A stretch of 64,000 bases of DNA, taken from positions 76,094,985 through 76,158,984 of the forward strand of contig CM060958.1 of NCBI GenBank assembly GCA_030765055.1, in the 5' to 3' direction. Both the position numbers and the translations under genes were made by a program. Under the pieces are notes generated by a model that saw only the letters and a program-made list of their open reading frames with translations, was not told where the DNA came from and made no database searches. Shown one piece after another: positions 10,588 to 21,739 of the stretch (positions are counted from its first letter, which is position 1; each line of letters starts with the position of its first letter). This stretch comes from Mantis religiosa. Its lineage: Eukaryota; Arthropoda; Insecta; Mantodea; Mantidae.

Positions 10588-11112
10588 ACGAGTATTAGAT
10601 CAACGCCCGAATATTAATAATTCATTAAAAGCTTCAAACTTACGTCAGATATAAGGAGAATGATCGATCAAGCATGCACAAAAACAGAGCGTAATTTTAG
10701 CTTTAGTAATTTGGTATTTACACGCAACTATATTTTACATGTCTTGGGTCAGAAATGAAACAACCTTGAGTGTCAACAGAGTGGTGATCATAACGTTTGT
10801 ATAACTGTCTTATTATACTTCACCTTTCTCTTAGTACACCCTTAAATAGTCTGACCACAGATTACAAAAAAAAAAAAAATGTAGTAAATATGCAGTTCTA
10901 AGAAGTTCTGGAAGTTTGCAACACGTCGCTAAGTAAAGCAACTGATTGCGTTAGTGAGAGAAGAGAAAATTTATTGTTCTAAAGTACGCTAGGTTTGAAA
11001 TAATTTTAGATGAATTGCAACTTATTTTAGCCGAAAATCTAGTAAGTCATTTTCTCAGTCTGCCAGAAAAAAAAAAAGAAAAGAAAAAAGAAAGAACTTC
11101 CAGAATCCTCGT
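10588..11112. other. Unassigned AT-rich sequence
   Basis: Contains A-rich runs near 10867 and 11068 but no recognisable gene. Confidence 0.5.
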
Positions 11113-11125
11113 ATTTCATACTATA

Positions 11126-11927
11126 TGTCATGTCATGTGGTGCTGGCTGGCTGTATATAGCCAGAAGGTTTTTGCTGCGTGCTCACCCGTTAAGGGTTTC
11201 ACCGCAGGTAAGGTAGATATCGGGATGTTGTAGGGTGAAATGTGGGTTTTTAAATTGGTGTTATTTATAAGGTTACAAGCATGTATATAGGGGTTGAAGG
11301 ACAGGATGCAACACCTTGCACCCTGGTGCTTTTATTTGTTTTTACTTTGGGGACTAATTTTGATGCCAAGCAGCTTGGCAAGATTATGTGGAGCTCAGCT
11401 TTAGCTGCTGTTCGGATTAGCTCCTGGGCTATCTCGGATGCCCGCAAGCCATGCGAGGTAACCGGTGCTGTCTAGAACGGCGTCTAGTGGGGTCATAATC
11501 TCCCAAGGACCTGACAAGTGCGCTTCTGTGGTTGGGTAAACTTGTGTATAATTTTGATGCCCGGCGCCTAATTTCATCCTCCACGTATGGAAGACTCGAG
11601 GCCTCGTGAAGCAACCTGGTAGGAAAATAACGTCCCACAGAATATATAGACCTAAATCCTCTATTCTGTGCACGTTGGAGCCATGCTAGCCAGCTGTCTG
11701 CGGCCATACCCCAGATCTCGCAGACGTAAAGCATAACCGGGATTACCAGCGCTTTGAAGAGGTATAACTTCATGCCAACTGGCATCGAGGTTGACCCCAG
11801 CATTGGATACAGGGAAGCAATTCCTCCCTGTACCTTCGCCGCTCGGTCCCTGATGTGTTGGCGAAAAGTTAGATCCCTGTCTAAGTTAACGCCTAGGTAC
11901 TGGACAGAGTTGGTCCACTCTATTCGC
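11126..11927 (-). mobile_element. 5'-truncated LINE (family X) copy 1 with 13-bp TSD
   Basis: The body lies between two copies of ATTTCATACTATA (11113-11125 and 11928-11940), which I read as the TSD. The minus strand carries the end of an RT ORF and a 3' UTR ending in a short CATGACATGACA tail. The second copy of the same family at 20173-21735 shares the 3' UTR motifs GGGT..GCACGCAGCAAAAA and the same protein. Confidence 0.92.
11429..11927 (-). pseudogene. LINE reverse transcriptase C-terminal region (family X)
   Basis: The frame opens at the truncation point with RIEWTNSVQYLGVNLDRDLT, the RT thumb, and continues with ASLYPMLGSTSMPVG, LYVCEIWGMAADSWLAWLQ, AQNRGFRSI and a basic C-terminal stretch RRRASKLYTSL. 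It ends at a stop near 11429 with no frameshift visible inside. The methionine that overlaps the flank is part of the TSD and not a true start. The catalytic palm is missing because of 5' truncation, so the copy is dead on arrival. The clade is jockey, R1 or I-like; I cannot decide which. Confidence 0.9.
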
Positions 11928-11940
11928 ATTTCATACTATA

Positions 11941-13276
11941 CAGTGTATCAGTTAAAAAATATCTCAAATGACGGAGAAAGGTACAAACTTAACTTTGAAG
12001 AGTTAGGAGTTAACTGCTCAGGCGTTTGAAGTGAATTAATCCACTGTTCTCGGAAATGGTTTACTTAAAACACACATTCGTGGATTTGACACAAATGGTG
12101 TATTCCACGAAATCTAACGAGCTAAGATTTTCTCTATCTCTACGGTTTACCAATTAGGCAAAGGTCATCCAGAATGAAGAAGACTTTTAAGGACACTACC
12201 GGAAAATTCAAGACACACCTTTTATTTGGTATAAAAATACCTTAAACATATTGTATTTTAATCAAAATCGTTACGTTTGAGAAAATAAGCTTCGAAAAAT
12301 GTTCCATGTAAAAGGTAGTCTGGGGTGGCAGGTTTTCTTGAAAATCTTCGTGTAGCATCCTTGGAAGATGCTTACCTTAAATACTAAGTTTTGAAGGTAT
12401 TTAGTTAATATTTCATCGAGTGATGTTTCCATATAGAGGCCGTTTTTCTAAAAATGCTTTTTTCGTTCTTTCTTTCTTTCTTTCTTTCTTTTTTTAAAGT
12501 TTCAAGAACCCGGAAAACGTGTATTTCTGATAAAATCGCGGTGTGGAATTTCTTTGGGAGTAATGTAATACCTCCAATACTAGTAGAGAAAGTAAAAACG
12601 AGAAAGCAGGTTAGTGGGAAACTTAGCAAGTCCAGCAAGGACTTTCAAGGATACAACTGGCAGGTTCTTACAGAACTGCCTTAACCTGATGAACTTTCTA
12701 TACAAGAATGTGCGTCCCCCATAATCGATTGCAAAGATTTCTCATTATTCCGACCTGGTTGAGATATTAGGTAACATGCACATCCTGATTTTTCTGTGAA
12801 TATCCTGCTAAGTACTGCTCATTCCTGCTTAGTTTAAGGATATTTCACACATTTAAGAAAACTATGGGAGCAGAACTTCACGACAAAAATAAATAGAAGT
12901 TCTTAAGATAGGAAAAGTAATATATAGCATTCCTGCCGGTGCAGTTTGGCTGTTTACATAAACTTTACCTTAAAAATGTTAACTTCATTTAATCGTAATA
13001 CAACGCAGTTTGGCAAAAGTTTATATATGGGCACAGAGTATACGGTGGGGGAAGATATCTGGTGCACCGCGGCTTATGGAGATCCATTGCAGGCACCACC
13101 AGCTTCAGGAGGAAGAGGTGAAGTGAAGTAACCACAAAGTGATGCAAGCCTCATGCAAGACAGGCCACGTTAATCCCGAAAGTCCTTTACAGTTCAAGGA
13201 TCGAAGACACTTCTCACTATTGGAACTGCCCAGAGAGGCAGCCCTCTAGTGTCCACGCAGTGATATTTGCTCTTCC
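11941..13276. other. Unassigned sequence
   Basis: No gene recognised. A (TTTC)n tract is listed separately. Confidence 0.5.
12464..12494. repeat. (TTTC)n microsatellite
   Basis: About seven TTTC units ending in a T run. Confidence 0.85.
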
Positions 13277-13524
13277 TTGAGCAAACATCAGCATACCGTT
13301 ATACGCCTAGAAACCACAATAGATAAGAAATTATCCCTCAGAGTGGACGGTCGAAGGAAATCGAACCTACACGTCATCGCAGATAACCATTCGGTAACGT
13401 TTATACATAATATACCCCTGAAACTTAAATGCGGAAGTTTAGCCAGTGATGAGTACGAAATCATTCTGGATTTACATAATAGACCCATATAGCAATGGTG
13501 ATGACTTTAGCATCCAAACCTAGT

Positions 13525-13569
13525 CCTACTCGTGGCTAGTGTGAAAGAATAGTTAATTTCCATTAATTG
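13525..13569 (+). repeat. SINE family B tail fragment
   Basis: GGCTAGTGTGAAAGAATAG followed by TTTCCATTAATTGA matches the 3' tail of SINE B copies at 53338 and elsewhere. The body is not present. Confidence 0.6.
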
Positions 13570-13604
13570 ACCAACAGTAGTCAGAGCTATAAAGGCCGGA
13601 CCTT

Positions 13605-13650
13605 AAAGTAGAGCAGAGTAAGTCGCAGAGTAAGAGCAGAGTAAGGTAGT
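13605..13650. repeat. Short GCAGAGTAAG tandem repeat
   Basis: Three to four imperfect copies of GCAGAGTAAG within about 45 bases. Confidence 0.7.
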
Positions 13651-13721
13651 TGTCTCATGAACATATGACAACTAGTGGTTTATCGGGAAGAATACGAGTC
13701 AGAGAATTTAATGTAATACTT

Positions 13722-13866
13722 GCAAGTTGCCACGGTTGCTCAATGGTTAGGGTAACGACGGAGATCGGGAAATCTGTGCTTCAAATCTCAGCTATGGCAT
13801 TGTATTTTTCATTCTGACTCTACCTATCCAAACATTGTCCCTCATACAGCTAGTGCGAATGAACAG
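13722..13866 (+). mobile_element. SINE family B, degenerate copy
   Basis: The tRNA-like head GGTTGCTCAATGGTTAGGG and the B-box region TGCTTCAAATCTCAGC, followed by TATGGCATTGTATTTTTCAT, align with SINE B copies at 37 and 53 kb. The tail GCTAGTGCGAATGAA is the family tail. Confidence 0.8.
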
Positions 13867-13878
13867 TTAATTTCTAAT

Positions 13879-14332
13879 TATATAAATATGAGTAGCTGGC
13901 ATGCTTAATTTGTAAGATTACTCACTCAGACTGGTCGGTATTCACCATTTCCTCCAAAAGCGCTTTTCGGTCTTTGCTTCAGACCATCTTCAGTGGGTTC
14001 TGCTCCATCTACTATCGGAGGACGTCCACCTGACTCACCAAGAAAGTTAAGACTCCTCCCCTTGAAGATCTGATTTTTAATACCAACTTTTGGAACTGGA
14101 ACATTGGGGCTGGACCAAAAGTTGGTATTAAAAATTAGGAGATCTTCAAGGGGAGGAGCCTTAACTTTCCTGGAGAGTCAAGTGGACGTCCTCCGACAGT
14201 AGATGGAGCAGAACCCACTGAAGATGGTCTGAAGCAAAGATCGAAAAGCGCTTTTGGAAGAAATGGTGAACACCGACCAGTCTGAGTGAGTAATCTTACA
14301 AATTAAGCATGCCAGCTACTCATATTTATATA
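13879..14332. repeat. 454-bp foldback palindrome
   Basis: The left arm (13879-14091) and right arm (14117-14332) are near-perfect reverse complements with a 25-base spacer. The outermost bases are TATATAAATATGAG and its complement. There is no coding sequence. A 13-base sequence TTAATTTCTAATT occurs just before it (13867-13879) and again at 14376-14388, so the inserted unit may be slightly larger than the palindrome. It is probably a foldback-type non-autonomous DNA transposon, but no TSD rule identifies the superfamily. Confidence 0.95.
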
Positions 14333-14634
14333 AAACATAACTCACTTTTAACAACTTGACAATTCTTCTTTAAAATTAATTTCTAATTGTCTATTTCTCA
14401 AATTTTTGTATGGCCAATCAGAAGAATACTGATAGGTAATCTGTGGCATCTAAGAAATTTTGTTTTGAAAGTTCTGTGTATAACGTATGTCAGACTACTT
14501 CAATTCTGATATAAACGAAAAACACACTGCCTTACCTAAGTCTATCAAAATCCTAATGGTCATTTGTCTCACTATCGCTCTGTCCCTCTTCCCACCCATA
14601 CGATTAGACATCAAGATTGAAGTTCTCTGACATA

Positions 14635-15936
14635 CGAGGGGGGGGGGGGGGCAAAAGAAACCGGATTGTCATACAAACTTTATTGATGAAACTTTTTACA
14701 AAATTACTTCAGTCACCTTCAGAATACTCTCCACTACATGCGATGTACTTGTCAAGTCTCTTTTCCCACTGAAGCATGTTTGGAACTCTTCAAGCTTGAT
14801 ATTGTCCACTGCCCTTTGCGAAGCTGTTTTTACCGCCTCCATATCGTCATAACGCTCCCCTACTAGCATTTTTTTCATTCGTGGAAATAGGAAAAAGTCG
14901 CACGGGGCTAGATTCGGCGAATACGGAGCGTGGGGAACGACAGACCACCTCTGAGACGCCAAATAGTGGATCGCTCGTAAGGCCGTGTGTGCTGGAGCGT
15001 TGTCGTAATGCAGAAACCAGTCACCTGTTTGCCAAAGTTCCGTGCGTTTCCTCCTCACATCCTGTCGCAGACGCCTTAAAACATCCAAGTAAAAGTGCTG
15101 GTTAACAATCTGGCCAGGGGGTACGAATTCCCGATGCACAATTCCACGAACATCAAAAAAGACAATGATCATCGTCTTCACATTTGCCCTCACTTGCCTT
15201 GCTTTTTTGGTCTGGGAGAGTTGGGAGTCCTCCAGTGGTTTGACGCTTGCTTGGTTTCTAAGTCATACCCGTAACACCAACTCTCATCCCCTGTAACGAC
15301 TTTGTTCCAGAGGTTTGGGTCATGTGCAATCTCTTTTTTCAAGTCCTGACACACATACATGCGGATGGTTTTGTGCTCCTGTGTGATAAGGTGCGGAACA
15401 AATTTAGCAACAACCTCCCTCAAAATCCGCTGGCACGAGCTCCAACTAATTCCTGTCGCTGCTGAAATTTTGCCGATCGTTTGGCGACGATCCTCGTTGA
15501 TCTTTCGGCGGACCTTTTCAATGTTCTCCTCATTTCGCGATGATGAAGGGTGTCGAGAACGAGCTTGGTCTTCAACACACATCTCACCATGTTTAAAGCG
15601 CTCAAACCACTCGAAAACCTGTGTGCAGCTCATAGCGTCCTCCTGGAAAGCTTCCTGAAGCATTTGGTGTGTTTCCGTTGCAGTTTTTTTTAAGCAGGAA
15701 ACAAAATTTCACACACACTCTTTGTCCTTTTAAAGTTGCCATAACGACTTCGCAGAGGTAACCCGCCAACAGTCAGAGAAACACAATACCACACTTGCAC
15801 GTTCAGCTTTACACTGACGCCGTCTGCACAGCTATTTCATGAAGGTCTCTACTAACACAATCTAGCGTGAGAGCCCTGCACTACGTCTACGAGTGGCAGC
15901 GCTCTCGGAGTTCGGTTTCTTTTGGGTCCCCCCTCG
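14635..15936 (-). mobile_element. Full-length mariner transposon, 1302 bp
   Basis: The ends are CGAGGGG..CAAAAGAAACCG on the left and CGGTTTCTTTTGGGTCCC..CTCG on the right, directly flanked by TA (14633-14634 and 15937-15938). A long G run sits inside the left TIR. One transposase gene on the minus strand fills the element. Size and structure match a complete mariner. Confidence 0.95.
14709..15742 (-). pseudogene. Mariner DD34D transposase, near intact, homopolymer indels
   Basis: Translation would start at the ATG ending at 15742 (MATLKGQRVCVKFCFLLKK) and end at the TGA at 14709-14711 after CSGEYSEGD, about 345 residues, the normal mariner size. The N-terminal helix-turn-helix reads TQVFEWFERFKHGE. 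The linker and second HTH include KISAATGISWSSCQ. The three catalytic aspartates are all present: VTGDESW, FLHYDNAPAH and LAPCDFFLF, with 34 residues between the last two. I see three single-base problems: one extra A in an A8 run near 15690, one A missing in an A6 run near 15200, and an indel near 14775 before the C terminus. No internal stop is seen in the corrected reading. This is the least decayed transposase in the window. Confidence 0.93.
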
Positions 15937-15938
15937 TA

Positions 15939-16909
15939 CATTAGTTGTGCGGATCATTGTGATTACTTTCGGAAGACACATGTGTGTTGTAAAAAGCTGT
16001 GCTTCCCAAGCTCAATGATGCCGTTAGCATTCGGAGATACTTGGACTGTTTTGAGCGAAAGAAGTAGAGTTATACACAGCTACGCTGCGGAATGGATATC
16101 ATTAATGAAGAATACGAATTACTTTAATGCAAGAGGTCACTTTGATTCAGTTGTTCAGCTATGGAGATTCTAGTAGTGGTGTTCTTTCGAAGATTGGCTG
16201 GTAATCAATGTTATATTGTAGCTAAATAGAACAACTTTGGATTTTAAGTAGTGATTGTAATTCTATTATTGTTGCATCTGCTGTGATTTTCTTTTTCGCA
16301 AAAATTCTCTAAGTTGAAATTTGTGACTTCAGTCTTATGGATCTACAGGGAAAAGTAATTTTTAGACCTAAATTCTATACTTAAAATAACATTACGATCC
16401 ACATATAAAACGATTACGTTTTAAAATAAACTTAAAAGCATTTCCGTTAAGGAGTAACCATTACAACCTTAACCTTTATTTATATAAAACATGGCAAGGG
16501 AAATTGAACGCTGTGGCACTGGTGAGACGGAAATATCTTACACCCTCGTCATGTTCATTCCTGCTTCCTGCTCTAATGAGATCGACTTCCTTCTTAACGA
16601 CTGGTTACGTTTATATGTCCTTGGTTGTAACTCGGAGTGCTCTTTTTCGTTTGAAGTATCTATAGGTTTATCGCTTCTAATTAGCGGATTACTATGCGGA
16701 GCTGCGAGATACGGCTCACACACCGATGCCTGTGGTTTTGCAAATCCGCCAGACACTGATGACGTGCGTACAGCTTACTATTCTAGAACATCACCTGCCG
16801 AAGTTTCCATTTGGCTAAAAATAATTAAACCTGAGGAACATATAATATTTTCGCGTCACTGACTTATTATTTGCAAATTGGCGGTGTCTTTTCAACCTCA
16901 TATGCTGAA
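15939..16909. other. Unassigned sequence with a 123-codon ORF
   Basis: An open frame on the plus strand (16491-16862, starting MAREIERCGTGETEISYTL) is the longest ORF outside a recognised element on this side of the window. I do not recognise it. A hydrophobic stretch (VSIGLSLLISGLLCG) lies in its middle. It lacks clear splice or codon-use support and may be chance. Confidence 0.35.
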
Positions 16910-17795
16910 CAGGGACGTATTTGTCCAGGGGGTCCGGACCCCCCGCCCAAATGAATTATCATTTCAACCTTTTAATAAATAGTTGAAATAAGATCTAGTT
17001 TAATATAAATCGAAGTTTATTCAAGCTTCTCATCTTAAAAGTCTCTATTCACTGTCAGGCAAACATGAAGAAGAGATAAAAGAAAAATTACTGTACATCA
17101 GCTGTAGAATTCGTTAAAATACACAAATAATGTCAATTACAATAATGTATTGCAAAGTTAACCAATTTCGATGTATTATAATTTGTTGATTAGAATTCGC
17201 AGATACTTAAGTTCCTCTTCCCTTATTTAATTTATTCAAGGAGAACTAATACTTTATATGCATCAACCAGTGGTTCGCTTTTTAAATATCTGATTACTGC
17301 TTATATCACTTTATCCCAGGTATAAGAACAAAAAATGTGCAATGTGCAAGGCCTTTCTACAGACTTTATTCAAAGAAAGAAGACAAAAACAAACTTTTCT
17401 AAGAAATGAAATGTGTAATGTTTAACGCCCGCTTTTACTACATACGGCACCGCAGACGGTGACACTCATGATACATAAGATGAAGATGGAGCACCGGTGG
17501 AATGAGATGGCGGGGGAAACCGGAGGTCCCGGGGAAAACCTGCCCCAGCGCCGTGTTGTCCACCACAAGTCCACTTTGCCGTCGCCTGGGATCGAACCCG
17601 GGCCGCCTTGGTGATCTTTTCTAAGACCAATTTGTAGAAGCTTGGAGAAATACATGTCAATATAATATATTACATGTGTTTTTATTTGTTACTAACATGA
17701 TAAAAACACATCTCTGATTATTTATTAAAAGCAAATAATTTTACGTAGATTTTTGGACCCCCCCCCCCGAAAACTGACTTCTAAATACGTGCCTG
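16910..17795. mobile_element. Non-autonomous hAT element with 8-bp TSD
   Basis: The left end CAGGGACGTATTTGTCC and right end (reverse complement CAGGCACGTATTTAGAA) are hAT-type TIRs. Both subterminal regions carry C/G runs around GGACCCCC. The flanks ATGCTGAA (16902-16909) and ATGCTAAA (17796-17803) form an 8-bp TSD with one mismatch. No hAT transposase motif is visible inside. A separate tRNA-like SINE is nested at about 17425-17630. Confidence 0.9.
17425..17632 (-). mobile_element. SINE family D, nested in hAT element
   Basis: On the minus strand a tRNA-like head with CCCGGGTTCGATCCCAGG (canonical B box) is followed by a GC-rich body. Its composition contrasts sharply with the AT-rich hAT arms on both sides. 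I found no second copy in the window, so the family assignment rests on the B box and composition. Confidence 0.6.
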
Positions 17796-18059
17796 ATGCT
17801 AAAGTATACTTGCGTTTACGCCCATATTGAACTCTTGCAGAAATAAATTGATTAATTCTATTGTTTTACTGTCAAATGTTTCTCGAATCATCTCAACAGC
17901 TTAGCAACAGCAGCGTATCAAACAGGCATACAATGCAATAGTGCAATGAGTTAGATAGAAGGCAGTTTGAACAACACTATCCACACAGCAACGCTCACAT
18001 CCGTATGCATTCAAGTAACTGAAGTTCTGAACTGATTTGTTAACCCTTATGAATGCAAA

Positions 18060-18145
18060 GGGCTAAATAACCTCGCAATCTGCAAGTTCTGAGTTCGAAT
18101 CTCGATTACGATGAGTTGCCTGAATTAGGGATTTCTTTTTTCTGA
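18060..18145 (+). repeat. SINE family A 5' fragment
   Basis: GAGTTCGAATCTCG followed by GATGAGTTGCCTGAATTAGG matches the head and first body segment of SINE A at 62359. The 3' part is missing. Confidence 0.75.
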
Positions 18146-20155
18146 GATTTTCTCTTATGTGAAAATATGAATGCTATGTAGAACTAAGAAAACTCGAATT
18201 TGTTTGAGAAGAATTTCAACCAAAGTGTCATATGATCTACCCGGTTCTAACGGCAATTCAATTTGTTGAATGTAAAGGACGTAGGAGTTCTGCCGCTTCT
18301 CACTTTGAACTTAATGTGATTCCTCAGCTTCCACAACAGTTCTCACAGGTTCCCTCCTCGGCTGTCAATCAGTAGAACTTTGAGTAAGTTCCATCTCTAG
18401 CTTTGTTGAATCTCAGGATCTTTGAGTAAAGGTAATTAATACGACGAAATTTCTTGAACAATTGTCATTTTATTGCTGAAATAATTTCAGAAGCAGATAA
18501 TTTATTCTCCCTCTAAATAATAGTAGGAATATATACATCAAATTGAAATTCCCACGTTTCCCGCTCCTTTGAATATTGCAGTAGGTACACCTAGTTATGC
18601 CACACGGTCTCCCATCCACACGTACAAGCACGGCATCCGGCTTCAAGTTAGCCACCATAAAATTCATGTGGAAGTGAAATTGACAACGAAGTTCCTTTAT
18701 AAACAATACAGCTGTGGCACCAATACCTAATCTCGACTCTGATCGGTTATATGTGGTCATATGAGAGAGAAATCATTTATTTTTATGTTACGCTTCCCTC
18801 TGACTTCGTCATCCTCCGCGTTATAGGAGTAGCTTCCTAGCTTCTGGTTTTAAGGTCACGGTTTCAAACCAGGCGGCGGGTGATGTGATTTTTTCGACGT
18901 AAAAATCCTAGGCATGGCTTTCTTCTGAAAGGAAGTAAAGCCACTGGTCCTACATCGTAAATTTACGTCACAAAAACTAAGCCTGATTAAGAGGCCTCTG
19001 GGCAATATTTATGAAGACTTTAACGCCCAAAATAGAATAGGGTGCTGAGAATCACAGTGGTTCAGGAGCATGCATAAAAAAAACTTATTTATTTAGGAAA
19101 CATATGTGTTTGTTTCACTTATAGCGTTTGCCTCTGTTTCCATTCATTGTGTCCAGCTCCCAGAGCAGGTGGTAAATTTTCTTGGAATTTTCTATTGTTT
19201 CCTTGCCTCTCCTCGATTTTTTTCTCCACTCGTCGCGACTTTGTCGATTTCCTGAGCCCACAACTGAATGTGTTGCGTTGGTGGATTTCTGCCCTACCGC
19301 CAGCTAGCTTCTCAACTAATTGGACTCTTCCTTTACACTATATGTGTTATTTTACCACATTGTTGTGTTCCTGTAGTTTGGGTTTCATTTACGTGTGCTT
19401 GATAAATGATTTAACTACGTTGGTTTCGTCGGTATTATTCCCTTGCAAGATAATTGGCGCTGATGCATATGCCCACCGTACTGCATGAGCACCAATGAAT
19501 CTTCATTAGATTAAACAGTATCTAAAACTTTCCTTATTTTTAATGGGAGAAACAAACGTATCCTTTAACTCAGAGTCGCATTTGCTGCACAGACGGGTAA
19601 CTGCTGTATGGCTAATGAGCAGTCTCTCTCGGATCACAGATGTATTACAATGGAAATTATTGCACCCGATTAGCTATCTGTATGTATCGGAATCCACGAC
19701 ATACCTACCATCGTCCGGTATAACTTAACATCGAAGGACGTAAATTATACTAAAAACACACAGCAACTGAGGCCAGTATGTAAGGCCACTGGAGGGACCG
19801 TTGCTGCCTATTAAATTGAATATTGGTAGTATATATGGTATAAAGCGGTATCGATATAGCTACTCCGACCATATAGTTTTATCACAGTAATTGTCCTCTA
19901 GTTTCAGACGAAAGTCACACTTTGCTGGAACAGTTCTGAGAATTATGCAATATCATATCAAACATTTAGATTTCATCACTGCTTCTTTTCAAACCTCTTC
20001 TTCATCCTTTCAAAAACTTTTCATATGTCGAATGCCATTCTTTGGAGAGGGTACAAATATAACCTTCGCAAGCAGTTACTGCAGCTACAAATGATTCACA
20101 TCATTGACCTTTTTTATTTTGGAGAATATAAAAATGTGCATGAGATCAGATGTAA
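18146..20155. other. Unassigned sequence
   Basis: About 2 kb with no supported gene. A weak tRNA-like B box (GGTTTCAAACC, near 18862) may mark another SINE, and a SINE A tail fragment lies near 19708-19750. The ORF at 19147-19488 has no recognisable motif. Confidence 0.45.
19708..19750 (+). repeat. SINE family A 3' tail fragment
   Basis: CATCGTCCGGTATAACTTAA and the following GAAGGACGTAAATTA match the SINE A tail. Confidence 0.65.
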
Positions 20156-20172
20156 GACGACGACGACGACGA
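20156..20172. repeat. (GAC)n tract at LINE X 3' end
   Basis: Five to six GAC/CGA units directly beyond the 3' end of the minus-strand LINE. On the LINE strand this is a (TCG)n tail. Confidence 0.85.
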
Positions 20173-21735
20173 GGTACTAGCCGGCTGTGTTCTGTCCGAC
20201 TATTTTTGCTGCGTGCCCACCCAGAATTGGGTTTAACCGCAGGAAGGATTTTCCTTTATTAGGATGGGAAAAGAATGGGGGGGCGGTGTTGTTTAGAATG
20301 GAAGAAAGACTGTGAGGTAGTAGATTACTTCCTTGAAGGAAGACAGGATGCTATGCCTAATGCACCCTGGTGATTAAGTATATTAAATTTAAAATTAAAG
20401 TGATTTTGTAGGAGCTCAGCTATTGCTGCTGGTGGATTTGCTCCGTGGTTACCTCGGATGCCCGCAAGCCATGCGGGGGACCCGGAAAATTTGAAGCCGA
20501 CGTCTTGTTGGATCATAATCACCAAGATACCTAACCAGGGCACTTCTATGTACTCGTAATGCTTAAGTGGCGTATAATTTTGTTGCACGGCGTCTAATTT
20601 CATCTTCCACGTATGGAAGTGATGAAACTCCATGAAACAACCTTACTGGGATAAATCGGCCTACTGAATAAATGGACCTAAGTCCTCTATTATAAGCGCG
20701 TTAAAGCCATGCCAGCCAGCTATCTGCGGCCATGTCCCAGATCTCGCAGGCATAAAGCATCAACAGGACTATGAGTGTTCGAGACAGATTTAACTTCACA
20801 CGGACTGGCATCGATCGGGAATTCAGCATAGGGTACAAGGAAGCAATAGCACCCTGGGCCCTTGCCGATAGGTCCCCGGTGTGTCGGCGAAAAGTCAAAC
20901 CTCTGTCTAGCTCAACTCCTAGGTATTTGATGGAAGGTACCCACTCTATCCTTCGTCCTCTGAAGTTGAAATTGGAGAAGCCTGCAGGGATGTGGTGCTT
21001 AGTGAATAGTATGGTGTGGTTTTTGTCTGGATTAACAGACATCCGCCAACGTCGGCACCACTGTTGTTTGAGACGGAGGTGTCTTTGTATCGGGTTGAAA
21101 GCTCTGAGGATGTGTCTGTCTTTGCAGAATAGCAGCACGTCGTCAACGTATTGTGCCATTTCAACGCCGGCTCAGTTGGAAAGTCTGCCATGTATACACT
21201 GAATAGTGTGGCAGATAGTACAGAGCCTTCGGGGACTCCGCCTTTCACAGGTCTAAGAGAAGATGTTTTCTCCGCGACTGCGACTTTTAAAGTGCGATAC
21301 CTGAGGAAACTGTGTAGTATGTTGAGAAGTTAAGTTGGTAAGCCTAGATGGATTATTTTATGAGAGTCCGGCGTGCCAGGTTGTAGAGAAGTCCTTCTCG
21401 ATATCCAAGGACAAGGCCGCCGTGAAGGTGCGTTCCTGGCCACCTCCACGACTCGCAGTAGTTGTTGGACTATCCAGTGCCCAGATGAAATCCAAACTGA
21501 TGGCCAGGTATGGCATGAATGTCACTCAGATTTGGGGACAAGCGATTGAGGATTACCGTCTCAAAAACTTTCGAGAGGGTAGAAAGACTTATGGATCGGT
21601 AGTTGGAGGGATGTACCAGGTCCTTCCCAGGCTTCAATATACACAGATGTAAGGAAGATGGGTCAAATCTTTTATCCTCGATTCCTGCAGAGGTGTTGTT
21701 GTGCAGCAACAGTTCGCATAGAGCAGTCTAGTGAA
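20173..21735 (-). mobile_element. 5'-truncated LINE (family X) copy 2
   Basis: A longer copy of the LINE at 11126-11927. The 3' UTR shares GCACGCAGCAAAAATAG and CCTGCGGTTAAACCC with copy 1 and ends in a (TCG)n tail. It extends upstream through the whole RT palm. I could not find a matching TSD at the two ends. The 5' end is soft at about 21735. Confidence 0.88.
20330..21709 (-). pseudogene. LINE X reverse transcriptase, frameshifted
   Basis: Reading from 21709 downwards, the first block is HPSNYRSISLSTLSKVFE with IPGHQFGFHLGTG (RT domains 0 to 2). A second frame at 21248 reads KGGVPEGSVLSATLFSVYMA (domain 4). A third, 21159-20701, has the catalytic box AQYVDDVLLF (a YVDD form of YADD), then VNPDKNHTILF and the thumb SIKYLGVELDRGLTFRRH, ending DSWLAWL. 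The C-terminal part continues with frame disruptions to about 20330. At least three frameshifts or stops separate the blocks. The 5' endonuclease and ORF1 are missing. Confidence 0.9.
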
Positions 21736-21739
21736 GCTT

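Noticed and set aside
16491..16862. 123-codon ORF as a host gene
   Set aside because: No recognisable domain, splice support or codon-use evidence; kept only as unassigned.
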